From positions 1 through 48,593 of the forward strand of contig JAJPHB010000087.1 in the NCBI GenBank assembly GCA_021325525.1: a stretch of DNA of 48,593 bases, read 5' to 3'. Shown piece after piece: positions 1 through 8,606 of this stretch. The notes under the pieces were generated by a model. The model did no database searches and was not told the DNA's origin. It worked only from the letters and a program-made list of their open reading frames with translations. The translations under genes were made by a program, and so were the position numbers. Every line of letters starts with the position of its first letter. Positions within the stretch are counted from its first letter, which is position 1. This DNA is from Alphaproteobacteria bacterium. Lineage in GTDB: Bacteria > Pseudomonadota > Alphaproteobacteria > ATCC43930 > CGMCC-115725.

Positions 1-528
1 CTAGCGCGGCGCGCCGCCTCGATGCTCCCGCGACAGTTGAACATAGCGCGAAGGCAGCTCGCGGATGTAGGCGCGCTCCTCCTCGCGCAAGGGTCGCATG
101 AGCCGCGCCGGATTGCCGCCCCAGAGTTCGCCCGAAGGGACGCGCTTTCCCGGCGTCACGACGGCGCCGGCCGCCACCATGGCGCCGGTTTCGACGACGG
201 CGCCGTCGGCGACGCACGCCTTCATGCCGACGAAGGAGCCGTCCTCGAGCCGGCAGGCATGGATGAGCGCCATATGGCCGATCGTGACGTCGGCGCCGAT
301 ATGGGTGGGCGGCTTGCCGGTCGAGCCGTGGACGACCGTGCCGTCCTGCACATTGCTGCGGGCGCCGACGACGAGGCCGGCGACATCGCCGCGCAGGACG
401 CAGCCGAACCAAATATTGGCGTCCTCGCCGATCTCGACATCGCCGATGATGACGGCGCCGGGGGCGATGAAGGCGCTCGCAGCGATGCGCGGGCGGATGC
501 CGTTGAAGGGCAGGATGAGCGGGCTCAT
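1..528 (-). CDS. Gamma-carbonic anhydrase-like hexapeptide-repeat protein
   Basis: A 175-residue left-handed beta-helix protein of the YrdA/PaaY/gamma-carbonic anhydrase family, normally a trimer holding a metal between subunits. Imperfect hexapeptide repeats run from about residue 20 to 130. The three expected metal ligands are present: His67 (in QDGTVVH), His85 (in TIGH) and His90 (in ALIH). The length is normal for the family and the stop codon lies right at the window edge, so the gene is complete. Its ATG overlaps the argC stop by 4 bp (525-528), so it is the distal gene of an argC operon and is probably translationally coupled. Carbonic anhydrase activity cannot be inferred with certainty, because many YrdA-type members have shown none. 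Confidence 0.88.
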   Translation of the reverse strand: MSPLILPFNGIRPRIAASAFIAPGAVIIGDVEIGEDANIWFGCVLRGDVAGLVVGARSNVQDGTVVHGSTGKPPTHIGADVTIGHMALIHACRLEDGSFVGMKACVADGAVVETGAMVAAGAVVTPGKRVPSGELWGGNPARLMRPLREEERAYIRELPSRYVQLSREHRGGAPR

Positions 529-1493
529 GCGCGGGGCGGCTCCCCTCCAAGCCCGGCCTCCTCGGGAAGGCCCAGCATCAGATTGAGGTTCTGCACGGCG
601 GCGCCGGAGGCACCCTTGCCGAGATTGTCCAGCAAGGCGACGAGCCGCGCCTGCCCCGCCTCGTCCGAGCCGAAGACGTAGAGCTTCATGCGGTTGGTGC
701 CGTTGAGCCCTTCGGGATCGAGCGTCTTCAGCGCGCCCGCCTCCTCGAGCGAAGCGAGCGCGACGAAGGCCTCGCCGGCATAGGCGCGGGCGAGAGCGGC
801 ATGGACATCGCGCAGCCGCGGCGCCGCGGGGAGCGCCTTCAGATGCAGCGGCACCTCGACGATCATCCCTTGCGCATAGCGGCCGACGGCGGGGGCGAAG
901 AGCGGCGCGTGCGTCAGGCCCGCATGGCAGCGCATCTCCGGCACATGCTTGTGGGCGAGGCTCAGCCCGTAGATGCGATAGGGCGTCTCGGTATAGGCGG
1001 GCGAGCTCTTGTCCTCGAACTCGGCGATCATGCTCTTGCCGCCGCCGCTGTAGCCGGAGACGGCATTGACGGTGACCGGCCAGTCGCGCGGCACGAGGCC
1101 GGCTTCGACGAGCGGCCGCACCAGCGCGATGAAGCCCGTCGGATAGCAGCCGGGATTGCTGACCCGGCGCGATTCGGCGATAGCCGCACGCTGCCCCTTC
1201 GCCATCTCGGGAAAGCCGTAGGTCCAGCCGGGCGCGGTGCGGTGCGCCGTCGAAGCGTCGATGATCCGCACCGAATTGCTCTCGACGAGGCGGACGGCCT
1301 CGCGCGCCGCCTCGTCCGGGAGGCAGAGGATGACGAGATCGGCGCTGTTCAGCATGTCGCGGCGGACGGCCGGGTCCTTGCGCCGCGCCGGATCGATCGA
1401 GACGAGCTCGATGTCGCGCCGGTCCTTGAGGCGCCGGTGAATCTGGAGCCCGGTCGTTCCCGCTTCGCCGTCGATGAACACATTCGGAGCCAT
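525..1493 (-). CDS. argC: N-acetyl-gamma-glutamyl-phosphate reductase
   Basis: Third enzyme of arginine biosynthesis: NADPH-dependent reduction of N-acetylglutamyl phosphate to the semialdehyde, in the cytosol. The 322-residue protein starts with the dinucleotide-binding segment [12 protein letters not shown] and has the catalytic cysteine at position 116 in SNPGCYPTG. The length fits the short (type 2) ArgC subfamily. The gene lies downstream of rplM-rpsI on the same strand, an order often seen in alphaproteobacteria. A factor-independent terminator at 1518-1550 separates it from rpsI, so it either relies on read-through or has its own weak promoter in the short gap. It overlaps the following gamma-carbonic anhydrase-like gene by 4 bp. 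Confidence 0.95.
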   Translation of the reverse strand: MAPNVFIDGEAGTTGLQIHRRLKDRRDIELVSIDPARRKDPAVRRDMLNSADLVILCLPDEAAREAVRLVESNSVRIIDASTAHRTAPGWTYGFPEMAKGQRAAIAESRRVSNPGCYPTGFIALVRPLVEAGLVPRDWPVTVNAVSGYSGGGKSMIAEFEDKSSPAYTETPYRIYGLSLAHKHVPEMRCHAGLTHAPLFAPAVGRYAQGMIVEVPLHLKALPAAPRLRDVHAALARAYAGEAFVALASLEEAGALKTLDPEGLNGTNRMKLYVFGSDEAGQARLVALLDNLGKGASGAAVQNLNLMLGLPEEAGLGGEPPRA

Positions 1494-1517
1494 GTCGACC
1501 CCCGCGTCAGGAGACAG

Positions 1518-1550
1518 AAAAAGGGCGCTTCGATCGGAACCGAAGCGCCC
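1518..1550 (-). terminator. Rho-independent terminator after rpsI
   Basis: A perfect 10-bp stem (GGGCGCTTCG / CGAAGCGCCC, arms 1523-1532 and 1541-1550) with an 8-nt loop is followed, in the minus-strand direction, by five T (1518-1522). It lies 22 bp beyond the rpsI stop and just before argC, so it should end most rplM-rpsI transcripts and lower argC expression relative to the ribosomal genes. Confidence 0.85.
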
Positions 1551-1572
1551 CCGCGGATGATGTCTGCGCGGA

Positions 1573-2079
1573 TCAGCGCTTCGAGAACTGGAAGCTGCGT
1601 CGCGCCTTGGCCTTGCCGTATTTCTTGCGCTCGACGACGCGGCTGTCGCGGGTGAGGAACCCGCCCGACTTCAGGGCCGGCCGCAGCTCCGGCTCGTAAT
1701 AGGTGAGCGCCTTGCTGATGCCGTGGCGCACCGCGCCCGCCTGGCCCGACAGCCCGCCGCCGACGACGGTGCAGACGACGTCGTACTGGCCCATGCGGTT
1801 GGCGACGACGAAGGGCTGGTTCATCATCATGCGCAGCACCGGCCGCGCGAAATAGACGGGGCTGTCGCGGCCATTCACCTCGATCTTGCCCGAGCCGGGC
1901 CGGAGCCAGACGCGCGCCACCGCATTCTTGCGCTTGCCGGTGGCGTAGGCGCGGCCCTGGGCGTCGAGCTTCTGCTTCGCCGGCTCGGCCTCGCTCGGCT
2001 GCGGCGCCTGCTTCTTCTGCTCCTGCTGCGCCGCCGTCATCGCGTGGCGCAGCGCCCCCAATTGCGAGAGATCCGCCAT
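1573..2079 (-). CDS. rpsI: 30S ribosomal protein S9
   Basis: Small-subunit ribosomal protein S9, which reaches the P-site tRNA with its C-terminal tail. The conserved S9 domain begins near residue 43 ([18 protein letters not shown]) and ends with the basic tail RRSFQFSKR. At 168 residues it is longer than the usual 130 because of an N-terminal extension of about 40 residues rich in Gln, Ala and Lys, a form common in rhizobial S9. It lies 3 bp downstream of rplM, so the two are co-transcribed. Confidence 0.97.
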   Translation of the reverse strand: MADLSQLGALRHAMTAAQQEQKKQAPQPSEAEPAKQKLDAQGRAYATGKRKNAVARVWLRPGSGKIEVNGRDSPVYFARPVLRMMMNQPFVVANRMGQYDVVCTVVGGGLSGQAGAVRHGISKALTYYEPELRPALKSGGFLTRDSRVVERKKYGKAKARRSFQFSKR

Positions 2080-2082
2080 CGA

Positions 2083-2544
2083 TCAGGCCCTCTTGTTCTT
2101 GCGGTTGAGCGCGGCGACGTCGAGCGGCTGCGGCTGCTGCGCCTCGTGCGGATGGCTGGCGCCGGCATAGACGCGCAGATTGCCCATGATCTTGCGGCCG
2201 AGGGGCCCGCGCGGCACCATCCGCTCCACCGCCTTCATGATGACGCGCTCGGGGTGCTTGCCTTCGAGGATCGCGCCCTTGCTGCGCCCCTTGATGCCGC
2301 CCGGATAGCCGGTGTGCCAGTAGAAGATGCTGTCCTTCCGCTTGTTGCCGGTCAGATGCACCTTCTCGGCGTTGACGACGACGATGTTGTCGCCGTCATC
2401 CATGTGCGGCGTGTAGCTCGGCTTGTGCTTGCCGCGCAGGCGATTGGCGATGATCGTCGCGAGGCGGCCGAGGACGAGGCCGTCGGCGTCGATCAGCACC
2501 CATTTCTTCTCGATCTCGGACGGCTTGGCCGTATAGGTCTTCAT
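2083..2544 (-). CDS. rplM: 50S ribosomal protein L13
   Basis: Large-subunit ribosomal protein L13, an early assembly protein. The 153-residue product has the expected N-terminus ([19 protein letters not shown]) and the central motif [19 protein letters not shown]. It is the first gene of the rplM-rpsI operon, with a strong promoter at 2596-2623. Length and sequence are ordinary for alphaproteobacteria. Confidence 0.97.
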   Translation of the reverse strand: MKTYTAKPSEIEKKWVLIDADGLVLGRLATIIANRLRGKHKPSYTPHMDDGDNIVVVNAEKVHLTGNKRKDSIFYWHTGYPGGIKGRSKGAILEGKHPERVIMKAVERMVPRGPLGRKIMGNLRVYAGASHPHEAQQPQPLDVAALNRKNKRA

Positions 2545-2595
2545 CGGTCGGACTCGGGATGGCGCAGCCGGGCCAGTGCCCGGCGAAGGGCGCGG

Positions 2596-2623
2596 ATTAT
2601 GCCGCCGCGCCGCGCACTGTCAA
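2596..2623 (-). promoter_or_regulatory. Sigma-70 promoter of rplM-rpsI
   Basis: On the minus strand, a perfect -35 TTGACA (2618-2623) is followed after 16 bp by a -10 CATAAT (2596-2601), about 50 bp upstream of the rplM ATG. This is one of the best-matching promoters in the window, as expected for ribosomal protein genes. Confidence 0.75.
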
Positions 2624-2679
2624 GCGGAAAGCCAAGATTTTCCGCGGCTTTCAGCTAGCGGTAACATGATACCGAAGAC

Positions 2680-3105
2680 TCACCCCGCCGCGTGCGGCGG
2701 CAGCGAATAAGTCGCGACGACATGCGCCACCATCTCGCCTTCGCCTTCGGAGAAGAGCTCGACCTCGCCGACGGCAAGGCGCCGGCCGAGCTTCAACAGC
2801 CGGCCCTCGGCGCGGATCGCGGCCGGGGGCGGCTTGCGCAGGAAGTTGATGGTGAGGCTCGTCGTCACCGCGAGCTCGACCCGGCCGATGCGCGAGAGCA
2901 CCGCGGCATAGGTCACGAGATCGGCGAGCCCCATGAGAATGGGGCCGGAGATGGTGCCGCCGGGGCGCAGGAAGTCGGCCTTGAAGGGCATCCGCGCCGT
3001 CACGTGCCCGTCCTCCATCCGCAGGATTTCGGGATCGAAGAGCGCCGCGAAGGGCAGGCTCTCGCGCATCAGCGCCTCGAACTCGGCGATCGTCACCCCG
3101 GCCAT
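2680..3105 (-). CDS. PaaI-family hotdog thioesterase
   Basis: A 141-residue single hotdog-fold protein of the PaaI/YigI acyl-CoA thioesterase type. The central helix segment has the family pattern RPGGTISGPILMGLADLVTY (about residues 47-66), where the Asp is the usual catalytic acid, followed by the strand TTSLTINFLRKP. The substrate is not readable from sequence. It follows alkB by 28 bp on the same strand and probably shares its transcript. A functional link between the two is not known. Confidence 0.8.
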   Translation of the reverse strand: MAGVTIAEFEALMRESLPFAALFDPEILRMEDGHVTARMPFKADFLRPGGTISGPILMGLADLVTYAAVLSRIGRVELAVTTSLTINFLRKPPPAAIRAEGRLLKLGRRLAVGEVELFSEGEGEMVAHVVATYSLPPHAAG

Positions 3106-3133
3106 CGCAGTCTCCCGGTGATCCCGGCGCCCT

Positions 3134-3817
3134 TCAGAGCGCCTTCCTGAAAGTGAGGTTGATGCGGAAGGAACCGGTCAGCGGATGCTCGCCCTCGACC
3201 GGCGCCTCGACGCCGTGGAATGCCATGCGCGCCGGCCCGCCCCAGACGACGACATCGCCATGTTCGAGGCGGATGCGGCGCGGCCGGTCGGAGCGCCGCT
3301 CGCCGCCGAAGAGAAAGGTTGCGGGAAGGCCGAGCGAGACCGAGACGATGGGCTGCGCGTAGTCGCGCTCGTTGCGGTCCTGGTGGAGCGACAGCTTGGC
3401 GCCGGGCGCGTAGCGGTTGACGAGGCAGGCATCGGGGACGAACCCGGCAAAGCCGGCCGTCGCGGCGGCGGCGGCGGCAAGGCGGCGGAAGGCCTCCGGC
3501 AGCGCCGGCCAGGGCCGCCCCGTCTCGGGATCGGTCGCCTGGTAGCGATAGCCGCGGCGGTCGGTGACCCAGCCGGCTTCGCCGCAATTCGTCATCGCGA
3601 CCGACATCGCATAGCCGCCGGGCGTCACCATCCGGCGGAAGGGCGCCGCCACGGCGACCACCGCCACCGCCGCCGCGAGGCGATCCGCCTCCGGCAAGGC
3701 GAAGCCGCGCAGCACCACGGCGCCCTCGACAATCGCCTCGCGGCCAGGCGCGGCAAGGCCGCTCAGCAGATCGCCGAGCGCGCCAGGAACGGCACTCTGC
3801 TTGCGGGGCCGGGTCAT
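3134..3817 (-). CDS. alkB: Alpha-ketoglutarate-dependent DNA repair dioxygenase AlkB
   Basis: Fe(II)/2-oxoglutarate dioxygenase that removes methyl groups from 1-methyladenine and 3-methylcytosine in DNA or RNA by oxidation. The 227-residue protein carries the iron ligands His145, Asp147 (in LHQD) and His201 (in AFHGV) and the 2-oxoglutarate-binding RINLTFR with Arg218 and Arg224. All five sit exactly 14 residues after their E. coli AlkB counterparts. I chose the internal ATG giving MTRPRK because the family begins close to there; an upstream in-frame start at 3871 would add 18 residues. It is divergent from the GST gene, with a 68-bp gap. No Ada gene is near. Confidence 0.93.
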   Translation of the reverse strand: MTRPRKQSAVPGALGDLLSGLAAPGREAIVEGAVVLRGFALPEADRLAAAVAVVAVAAPFRRMVTPGGYAMSVAMTNCGEAGWVTDRRGYRYQATDPETGRPWPALPEAFRRLAAAAAATAGFAGFVPDACLVNRYAPGAKLSLHQDRNERDYAQPIVSVSLGLPATFLFGGERRSDRPRRIRLEHGDVVVWGGPARMAFHGVEAPVEGEHPLTGSFRINLTFRKAL

Positions 3818-3885
3818 GCGCAACCGAGCATAGCGGAGAAGGCCTCCGGCATATATTCTCTCCTCCCCCACTTGCCATCGAGGAC

Positions 3886-4545
3886 ATGATGCCCGAGCTT
3901 CAGATCATCGGCCTTCCGCAGAGCAATTATGTCTGGGTCACCCGCATCGCCTGCGCCGAGAAAGGCGTCTCCTGCACGCTCGTCCCGGTCATGCCGCACA
4001 CGCCGGAGGTCGATGCCGTCCATCCCTTCGGCAAGATTCCGGCGCTGCGCCACGGCGAGGTGACGCTCTGCGAATCGCGGGCCATCGCCTTCTATATCGA
4101 CCATGCCTTCGACGGCCCGCCGCTCACGCCGCGCGATCCTGTCGAGGGCGCCCGCGCCGAACAGTGGATTTCGCTCGTCAACACGCATATCGACCCCATC
4201 GCCGTGCGGCAATATATCGGCGCCCACTTCTTTCCGCGCACCCCCGACGGGAAGCCCGACCGCGCTCGCATCGAGGGCGCCCTCGCGCCGCTCGAAGCGC
4301 AGATCGGCGTCCTCGACCACGCCGTCGCCAAGACGGGATACCTCGTCGGCAGCGCCTTCAGCCTCGCCGACGCCAATCTGATGCCGATCCTCTTCTATCT
4401 CGACAAGATGCCGGAGAGCGGCGCGATGCTGGCGAAGGCGGCGGCGCTCAAAGCCTATTACGACCGCCACATCGCGCGAAAAAGCATCGCCGAGACGATA
4501 CCGCCGCCCTTCCCGGGGCGTTCCTCCTGGAAGTGGGAGGGCTGA
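3886..4545 (+). CDS. Glutathione S-transferase family protein
   Basis: A 219-residue cytosolic GST: an N-terminal thioredoxin-like domain (about residues 3-80, with FGKIPALRHGEVTLCESRAI containing the cis-proline and the glutathione-contacting Glu-Ser) and a helical C-terminal domain with the FSLADANLMPILFYL N-capping box. A Ser/Tyr near the N-terminus (QSNY) may be the catalytic residue. The substrate is unknown. A second ATG directly follows the first, so the start could be one codon later. It is followed 23 bp later by a crotonase-fold gene on the same strand and probably shares its transcript. Confidence 0.9.
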   Translation: MMPELQIIGLPQSNYVWVTRIACAEKGVSCTLVPVMPHTPEVDAVHPFGKIPALRHGEVTLCESRAIAFYIDHAFDGPPLTPRDPVEGARAEQWISLVNTHIDPIAVRQYIGAHFFPRTPDGKPDRARIEGALAPLEAQIGVLDHAVAKTGYLVGSAFSLADANLMPILFYLDKMPESGAMLAKAAALKAYYDRHIARKSIAETIPPPFPGRSSWKWEG

Positions 4546-4568
4546 GCGGAGATCGTGCGGAGGCACGC

Positions 4569-5384
4569 ATGAAGACAGACGCTGCGGTCGGGACCGGGCC
4601 GGGACCGGAGCCCCCTCTCCTCCTCCGCCGGGACGCCGACGGCGTGGCGACGCTCACCCTCAACCGGCCGCAGGCGCGCAACGCTCTCTCGCGCGCGCTG
4701 ATGGCGGCCCTGCAGGAGGCGCTGGACGAGGTGGCGGAGGATGCCGCGATCCGCGTCGTCGTCCTCGCCGGCGCCGGCCCCGCCTTCTGCGCCGGCCATG
4801 ATCTGCGCGAGCTGCGCGCCGCGCCCGGGCGGGCGCAGTACGAGGCGGTCTTCGCGCAATGCTCGCGGCTGATGCTGAGCCTGACGCGCCTGCCGAAGCC
4901 GGTCATCGCCCGCATCCACGGCGTCGCCACCGCCGCCGGCTGCCAACTCGTCGCCACCTGCGACCTCGCCGTCGCCTCGACCGAGGCGCGCTTCGCGACG
5001 CCGGGCGTCAATATCGGCCTCTTCTGTTCGACGCCGATGGTGGCGCTCTCGCGCGCCGTCGGCCGCAAAGCCGCGATGGAGATGCTGCTGACGGGCGAGT
5101 TGGTGGACGCCGAGCGGGCGCAGGCTCTCGGCCTCGTCAACCGCGTCGTCCCCGCCTCTGAGCTCGATGCCGAGGTCGCGCGCTTCGCGGCGCAGATCGC
5201 CGGCAAATCGGCGCTCACCCTCAAGATCGGCAAGGAGGCGTTCTATCGGCAAGCCGAGCTGCCGCTCGCCGAAGCCTATGATTACGCCTCGCGAGTCATG
5301 ACGCAAAACATGCTGGCCCGCGATGCCGAGGAGGGCATTGACGCCTTCCTCGAGAAGCGGCCGGCCGTGTGGGAGAACCGGTGA
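4569..5384 (+). CDS. Enoyl-CoA hydratase/isomerase family protein (ECHDC3-like)
   Basis: A 271-residue crotonase-fold protein. The CoA-binding oxyanion regions are present (AGAGPAFCAGHDLRELR near residues 67-83; HGVATAAGCQLVATCDLAVA near 117-136). Both glutamates that activate water in true enoyl-CoA hydratases are replaced: Gln126 where GCEL is expected, and Gly146 where the second Glu (PEI) is expected. The GLFCSTP segment matches the ECHDC3-like branch, whose reaction is poorly known. The start is the ATG preceded by CGGAGG at 4558-4563; a longer in-frame ORF upstream is a shadow of the GST gene. It lies 23 bp after the GST gene. Confidence 0.88.
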   Translation: MKTDAAVGTGPGPEPPLLLRRDADGVATLTLNRPQARNALSRALMAALQEALDEVAEDAAIRVVVLAGAGPAFCAGHDLRELRAAPGRAQYEAVFAQCSRLMLSLTRLPKPVIARIHGVATAAGCQLVATCDLAVASTEARFATPGVNIGLFCSTPMVALSRAVGRKAAMEMLLTGELVDAERAQALGLVNRVVPASELDAEVARFAAQIAGKSALTLKIGKEAFYRQAELPLAEAYDYASRVMTQNMLARDAEEGIDAFLEKRPAVWENR

Positions 5385-5660
5385 GGGCGGGACCGGTCCT
5401 TCGTCCGCTGCGCGCGGAAGCCGCGGCGGTTGTTCACCACGACGGCACGAAGCACAAATATACCGCAGAGACACAGAGAAGAATGGATGCGCCTTCGGCG
5501 CTGAAAAGCGATCGGAGTCTCGGCGACGGCGCCGCGGCGCCGGCTCGCTCCCGGATGAGGTTTATTTTCCATTCGTTTCAGATACTTGATCAACTCCCCT
5601 CATCCTGAACGAAAGGCGCAGCCCGAACTCGAAACATCGCGCCGCACGTTTACGCATCTT
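5385..5660 (+). other. Intergenic region with decayed repeat relics
   Basis: No gene is supported here. Positions about 5431-5480 (TTCACCACGACGGCACGAAG, then CACAAATA and CAGAGACACAGAG) resemble the left arm of the inverted repeat at 41211. Around 5598-5640 the text CCCTCATCCTGAACGAAAGG looks like a degenerate copy of a palindromic repeat common in rhizobial genomes. The region has lower GC than its flanks. Confidence 0.4.
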
Positions 5661-5680
5661 ACTTTGTATTATTATCAAGA

Positions 5681-5709
5681 TTGACAAAGTCGGCTGCGCA
5701 TTTTATCTG
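5681..5709 (+). promoter_or_regulatory. Promoter of the YeeE/YedE gene with overlapping inverted repeat
   Basis: A perfect -35 TTGACA (5681-5686), a 17-bp spacer and TATCTG (5704-5709) lie 60 bp before the ATG. The 7-bp inverted repeat ACTTTGT (5661-5667) / ACAAAGT (5684-5690) ends inside the -35 region and could be an operator. The regulator is unknown. Confidence 0.6.
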
Positions 5710-5768
5710 GTGCCGAGAAAGGAGCGCCGCCGAGGGAGCGGCGCCCCAATGCCTCGGGAACCGCCGCC

Positions 5769-7010
5769 ATGACCGACCTTTCCATCGACCGCCCGCTCGT
5801 CCCCCTCGCCCAGCTCCCGCAGGGCATCAACCAGCGCGTCGCGGGATTGGCGGCGGCGCTGCTGCTGGGCGGCGCCTGGTGGCTCGGCACGGCTTTCGCC
5901 TGGCGGCAAGGCGCGCTCTTCCTCCTGGGCGGCGCTCTGGGCCTCGTCCTCTACCACGCGCTCTTCGGCTTCACCTCGGCCTTCCGCGTCTTCATTGCCG
6001 ACCGCCGCGGCGCCGGGCTCCGCGCGCAGATGCTGATGCTGGCCTGCGCGGCGATCCTCTTCTACCCGACCCTGGGCCACGGCACGCTCTTCGGCCATCC
6101 GGTGCATGGCGAGGCGGGACCGCTCGGCGTCGGCGTCGCCTTCGGCGCCTTCCTCTTCGGCCTCGGCATGCAGCTCGGCGGCGGCTGCGCTTCGGGGACG
6201 CTCTTCACTGCCGGCGGCGGCAACACGCGCATGCTGGTGACGCTCGCCGCCTTCATTATGGGCTCGGCGCTGGGCGCGCTGCACCTGCCCTGGTGGAGCG
6301 CGCTTCCCGCCCTCCGCCCTGTGCTGCTCGTCGAGGCGATCGGCTGGGCGCCGGCGCTCGCCGTCAGCCTCGCCGCCTTCGCCGGCATCGCCGCGCTCAC
6401 CCTCTTCCTCGAGCGGCGTCGCCACGGCGAGGTCGCGAGCGGCGAGCAGGCGACGACCCGGCAGGGCTGGCAGCGCTTCTTGCGCGGCCCCTGGCCGCTC
6501 CTCTGGGGCGCCGTCGCCCTCGCCCTCGGCAATTACGCGACCTTGGCCCTCGCCGGCCGGCCCTGGGGCATCACCTCGGGATTCGCCCTCTGGGGCTCGA
6601 AGCTCTTGGCGGAGGGCGGCGTCGATGTCGCGGCCTGGCCCTATTGGTCGAGCCCGGCGCGCGCCGCGGCGCTCCATGCCAGCGTCTTCGCCGACATCAC
6701 TTCGGTCATGGATTTCGGCATCATTCTCGGCGCCATGCTGGCGGCGGCGCTCGCCGGCAAATTCAAGCCGGAATGGCGGATCGCGCCGCGCTCGCTCCTC
6801 GCCGCCGTCATCGGCGGCCTCCTCCTCGGCTACGGCGCGCGCCTTGCCTATGGCTGCAATATCGGCGCCTATTTCAGCGGCATCGCCTCATCGAGCCTGC
6901 ACGGCTGGCTGTGGCTCGCGGCAGCGCTCGTCGGCAGCACGGCGGGAACGGCGCTGCGCCCGCTCTTCGGCCTCACGGTGGAGCGCAGCCCGCGCCCGAC
7001 GAGCTGCTGA
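5769..7010 (+). CDS. YeeE/YedE-family sulfur (thiosulfate) transporter
   Basis: A 413-residue inner-membrane protein with about ten hydrophobic segments. It belongs to the YeeE/YedE (TsuA-type) family, which imports thiosulfate or related sulfur species by passing them along conserved cysteines. The two signature segments are GGGCASGTLFTAGGGNTR (Cys140) and YGCNIGAYFSGI (Cys363); Cys93 lies in another membrane segment. This is the full-length, two-repeat form rather than the split two-gene form. No rhodanese, TusA-like or sulfide-sensing regulator gene is adjacent, so the exact substrate is inferred only from the family. The nearby metY and aminotransferase genes lie on the same strand but are separated by gaps. 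Confidence 0.85.
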   Translation: MTDLSIDRPLVPLAQLPQGINQRVAGLAAALLLGGAWWLGTAFAWRQGALFLLGGALGLVLYHALFGFTSAFRVFIADRRGAGLRAQMLMLACAAILFYPTLGHGTLFGHPVHGEAGPLGVGVAFGAFLFGLGMQLGGGCASGTLFTAGGGNTRMLVTLAAFIMGSALGALHLPWWSALPALRPVLLVEAIGWAPALAVSLAAFAGIAALTLFLERRRHGEVASGEQATTRQGWQRFLRGPWPLLWGAVALALGNYATLALAGRPWGITSGFALWGSKLLAEGGVDVAAWPYWSSPARAAALHASVFADITSVMDFGIILGAMLAAALAGKFKPEWRIAPRSLLAAVIGGLLLGYGARLAYGCNIGAYFSGIASSSLHGWLWLAAALVGSTAGTALRPLFGLTVERSPRPTSC

Positions 7011-7155
7011 GCGCCGGCGCAGGCGTCGCGCCGCCAGCTCCCGGCCTTCCGCCGGCGGCGGCTTGCGGCCGCCCTCTTCGCGGCCCCACATGATAAGCCT
7101 GCACAGCGCCACCGTTCCGCGGTAGCATCGCGGCACATCAAGCGCGAGGCTTCCC

Positions 7156-8460
7156 ATGACCCCCAGGACCCGGAACGACGCCGAACTGCTGCTCGTCGAG
7201 GCGGCAAAGCGCGTGCTGCCCGCCGGCGGCTTCGGCAATGTGTCGAGCGACGTCATCATCCGCGAGGGGCGCGGCGGGCGCGTCTGGGACGAGAGCGGCA
7301 ATGAATATGTCGACTATCTCCTGGGCTCGGGCCCGATGCTGGTCGGCCACGCTCATCCGGAGGTGGTCGCGGCGGCCGAGAAGCAGCTCGCGCGCGGCAC
7401 CACCTTCTTCGCCAACAACCGCTACGGCATCGAGCTCGCGGCGGCGATCGTCGAAGCCGTGCCCTGCGCCGAGAAAGTGCGCTTCGTCTCGACCGGCACC
7501 GAGGCCGACCTCTACGCGATGCGCGCCGCCCGCGCCTTCCGCAAGCGCGACAAGATTCTGAAATTCGAGGGCGGCTATCACGGCATGAGCGACTACGCGC
7601 TCATCAGCCTCGCTCCCAAGCGCCCCGGCAATTTCCCGCAAGGCGTGCCCGATTCCGCCGGGCTGCCGCAAAGCGTCCGCGACGAGATGCTGATCGCGCC
7701 TTTCAACGACATTGAAACGGTGCGAAGCCTCATCCGCGAGCGCCATGACGAGCTCGCCGGCGTCATCATCGAGCCCTTCCAGCGCCTGCTCGCCCCCGCC
7801 CCCGGCTTTCTCGAAGCGCTGCGCCAGCTCACCGCGCAGTATGGCATTCCCCTCATCTTCGACGAGGTCGTGACCGGCTTCCGCTTCGCCTATGGCGGGG
7901 CGCAGGAATATTACGGCGTCAAGCCCGATCTCTGCACCCTCGGCAAGGTGATCGGCGGCGGCTTTCCGCTCGCGGCGATCGCCGGGCGCGCCGACATCAT
8001 GGCCCATTTCGACAAGAGCCTCGTCGGCGACGAGGGGTTCCTCATGCAGATCGGCACGCTCTCGGGCAATCCGATCGCCGCCGCCGCGGGTCTCGCGACC
8101 CTGGCGATCCTTCGCCGGCCCGGCGCCTATGAGCAAATCTTCGCCACGGGGCGCGAGCTGATGGGGGCGCTCGCCGAGATCCTGAAGCGCTCGGGCCTGC
8201 CGGCGCAGGTCATCGGCGTGCCGCCGCTCTTCGACATCGTCTTCACCGAGGGCGAGGTGAAGGACTATCGCGGCTGGCTGCGCGGGGACGCCGAGCTCAA
8301 CCGGCGCTTCAACACGCTGCTGCGCGAGCGCGGCGTCCTCAAAGGCGATTCGAAATACTACGTGTCGCTGGCGCACACGCCGGACGATGTGAAGCACACA
8401 ATCGCGGCCTGGCAGGCGGCTGTCGAAATGCTGGTCGCCGAGCGCAGCGCCCGGGCTTGA
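7156..8460 (+). CDS. Class III aminotransferase, glutamate-1-semialdehyde aminomutase-like
   Basis: A 434-residue PLP enzyme of fold type I. The PLP lysine is Lys264 in TLGKVIGGGFPLA; the cofactor-binding Asp is in LIFDEVVTGFR (Asp236) and the GTEA segment is at 114-117. It resembles glutamate-1-semialdehyde 2,1-aminomutase (HemL). Alphaproteobacteria make 5-aminolevulinate from glycine and succinyl-CoA, so a heme role is unlikely. HemL-like paralogues in this group often act on other amino acids or amines. It stands alone, with 145 bp before it and 205 bp after it. The true substrate is unknown. Confidence 0.85.
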   Translation: MTPRTRNDAELLLVEAAKRVLPAGGFGNVSSDVIIREGRGGRVWDESGNEYVDYLLGSGPMLVGHAHPEVVAAAEKQLARGTTFFANNRYGIELAAAIVEAVPCAEKVRFVSTGTEADLYAMRAARAFRKRDKILKFEGGYHGMSDYALISLAPKRPGNFPQGVPDSAGLPQSVRDEMLIAPFNDIETVRSLIRERHDELAGVIIEPFQRLLAPAPGFLEALRQLTAQYGIPLIFDEVVTGFRFAYGGAQEYYGVKPDLCTLGKVIGGGFPLAAIAGRADIMAHFDKSLVGDEGFLMQIGTLSGNPIAAAAGLATLAILRRPGAYEQIFATGRELMGALAEILKRSGLPAQVIGVPPLFDIVFTEGEVKDYRGWLRGDAELNRRFNTLLRERGVLKGDSKYYVSLAHTPDDVKHTIAAWQAAVEMLVAERSARA

Positions 8461-8606
8461 AGCGCCGCGCTCTCGGCTCGCCCCACTCTGGCCTCGAGCG
8501 GATCCGCGGCGCTGCGCGCCGGGCCCATGGCGGCGCCGCGCGGCTGGCGCCTTCGCGGCTCCCGTCGCCGATGCGGCGATATCGCGATCGACAACCGGCG
8601 CAACGG

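Noticed and set aside
4164-4568. N-terminal extension of the crotonase-fold gene
   Set aside because: This part is an arginine-rich shadow of the GST gene; the ATG at 4569 has a good ribosome-binding site and gives the usual protein length.
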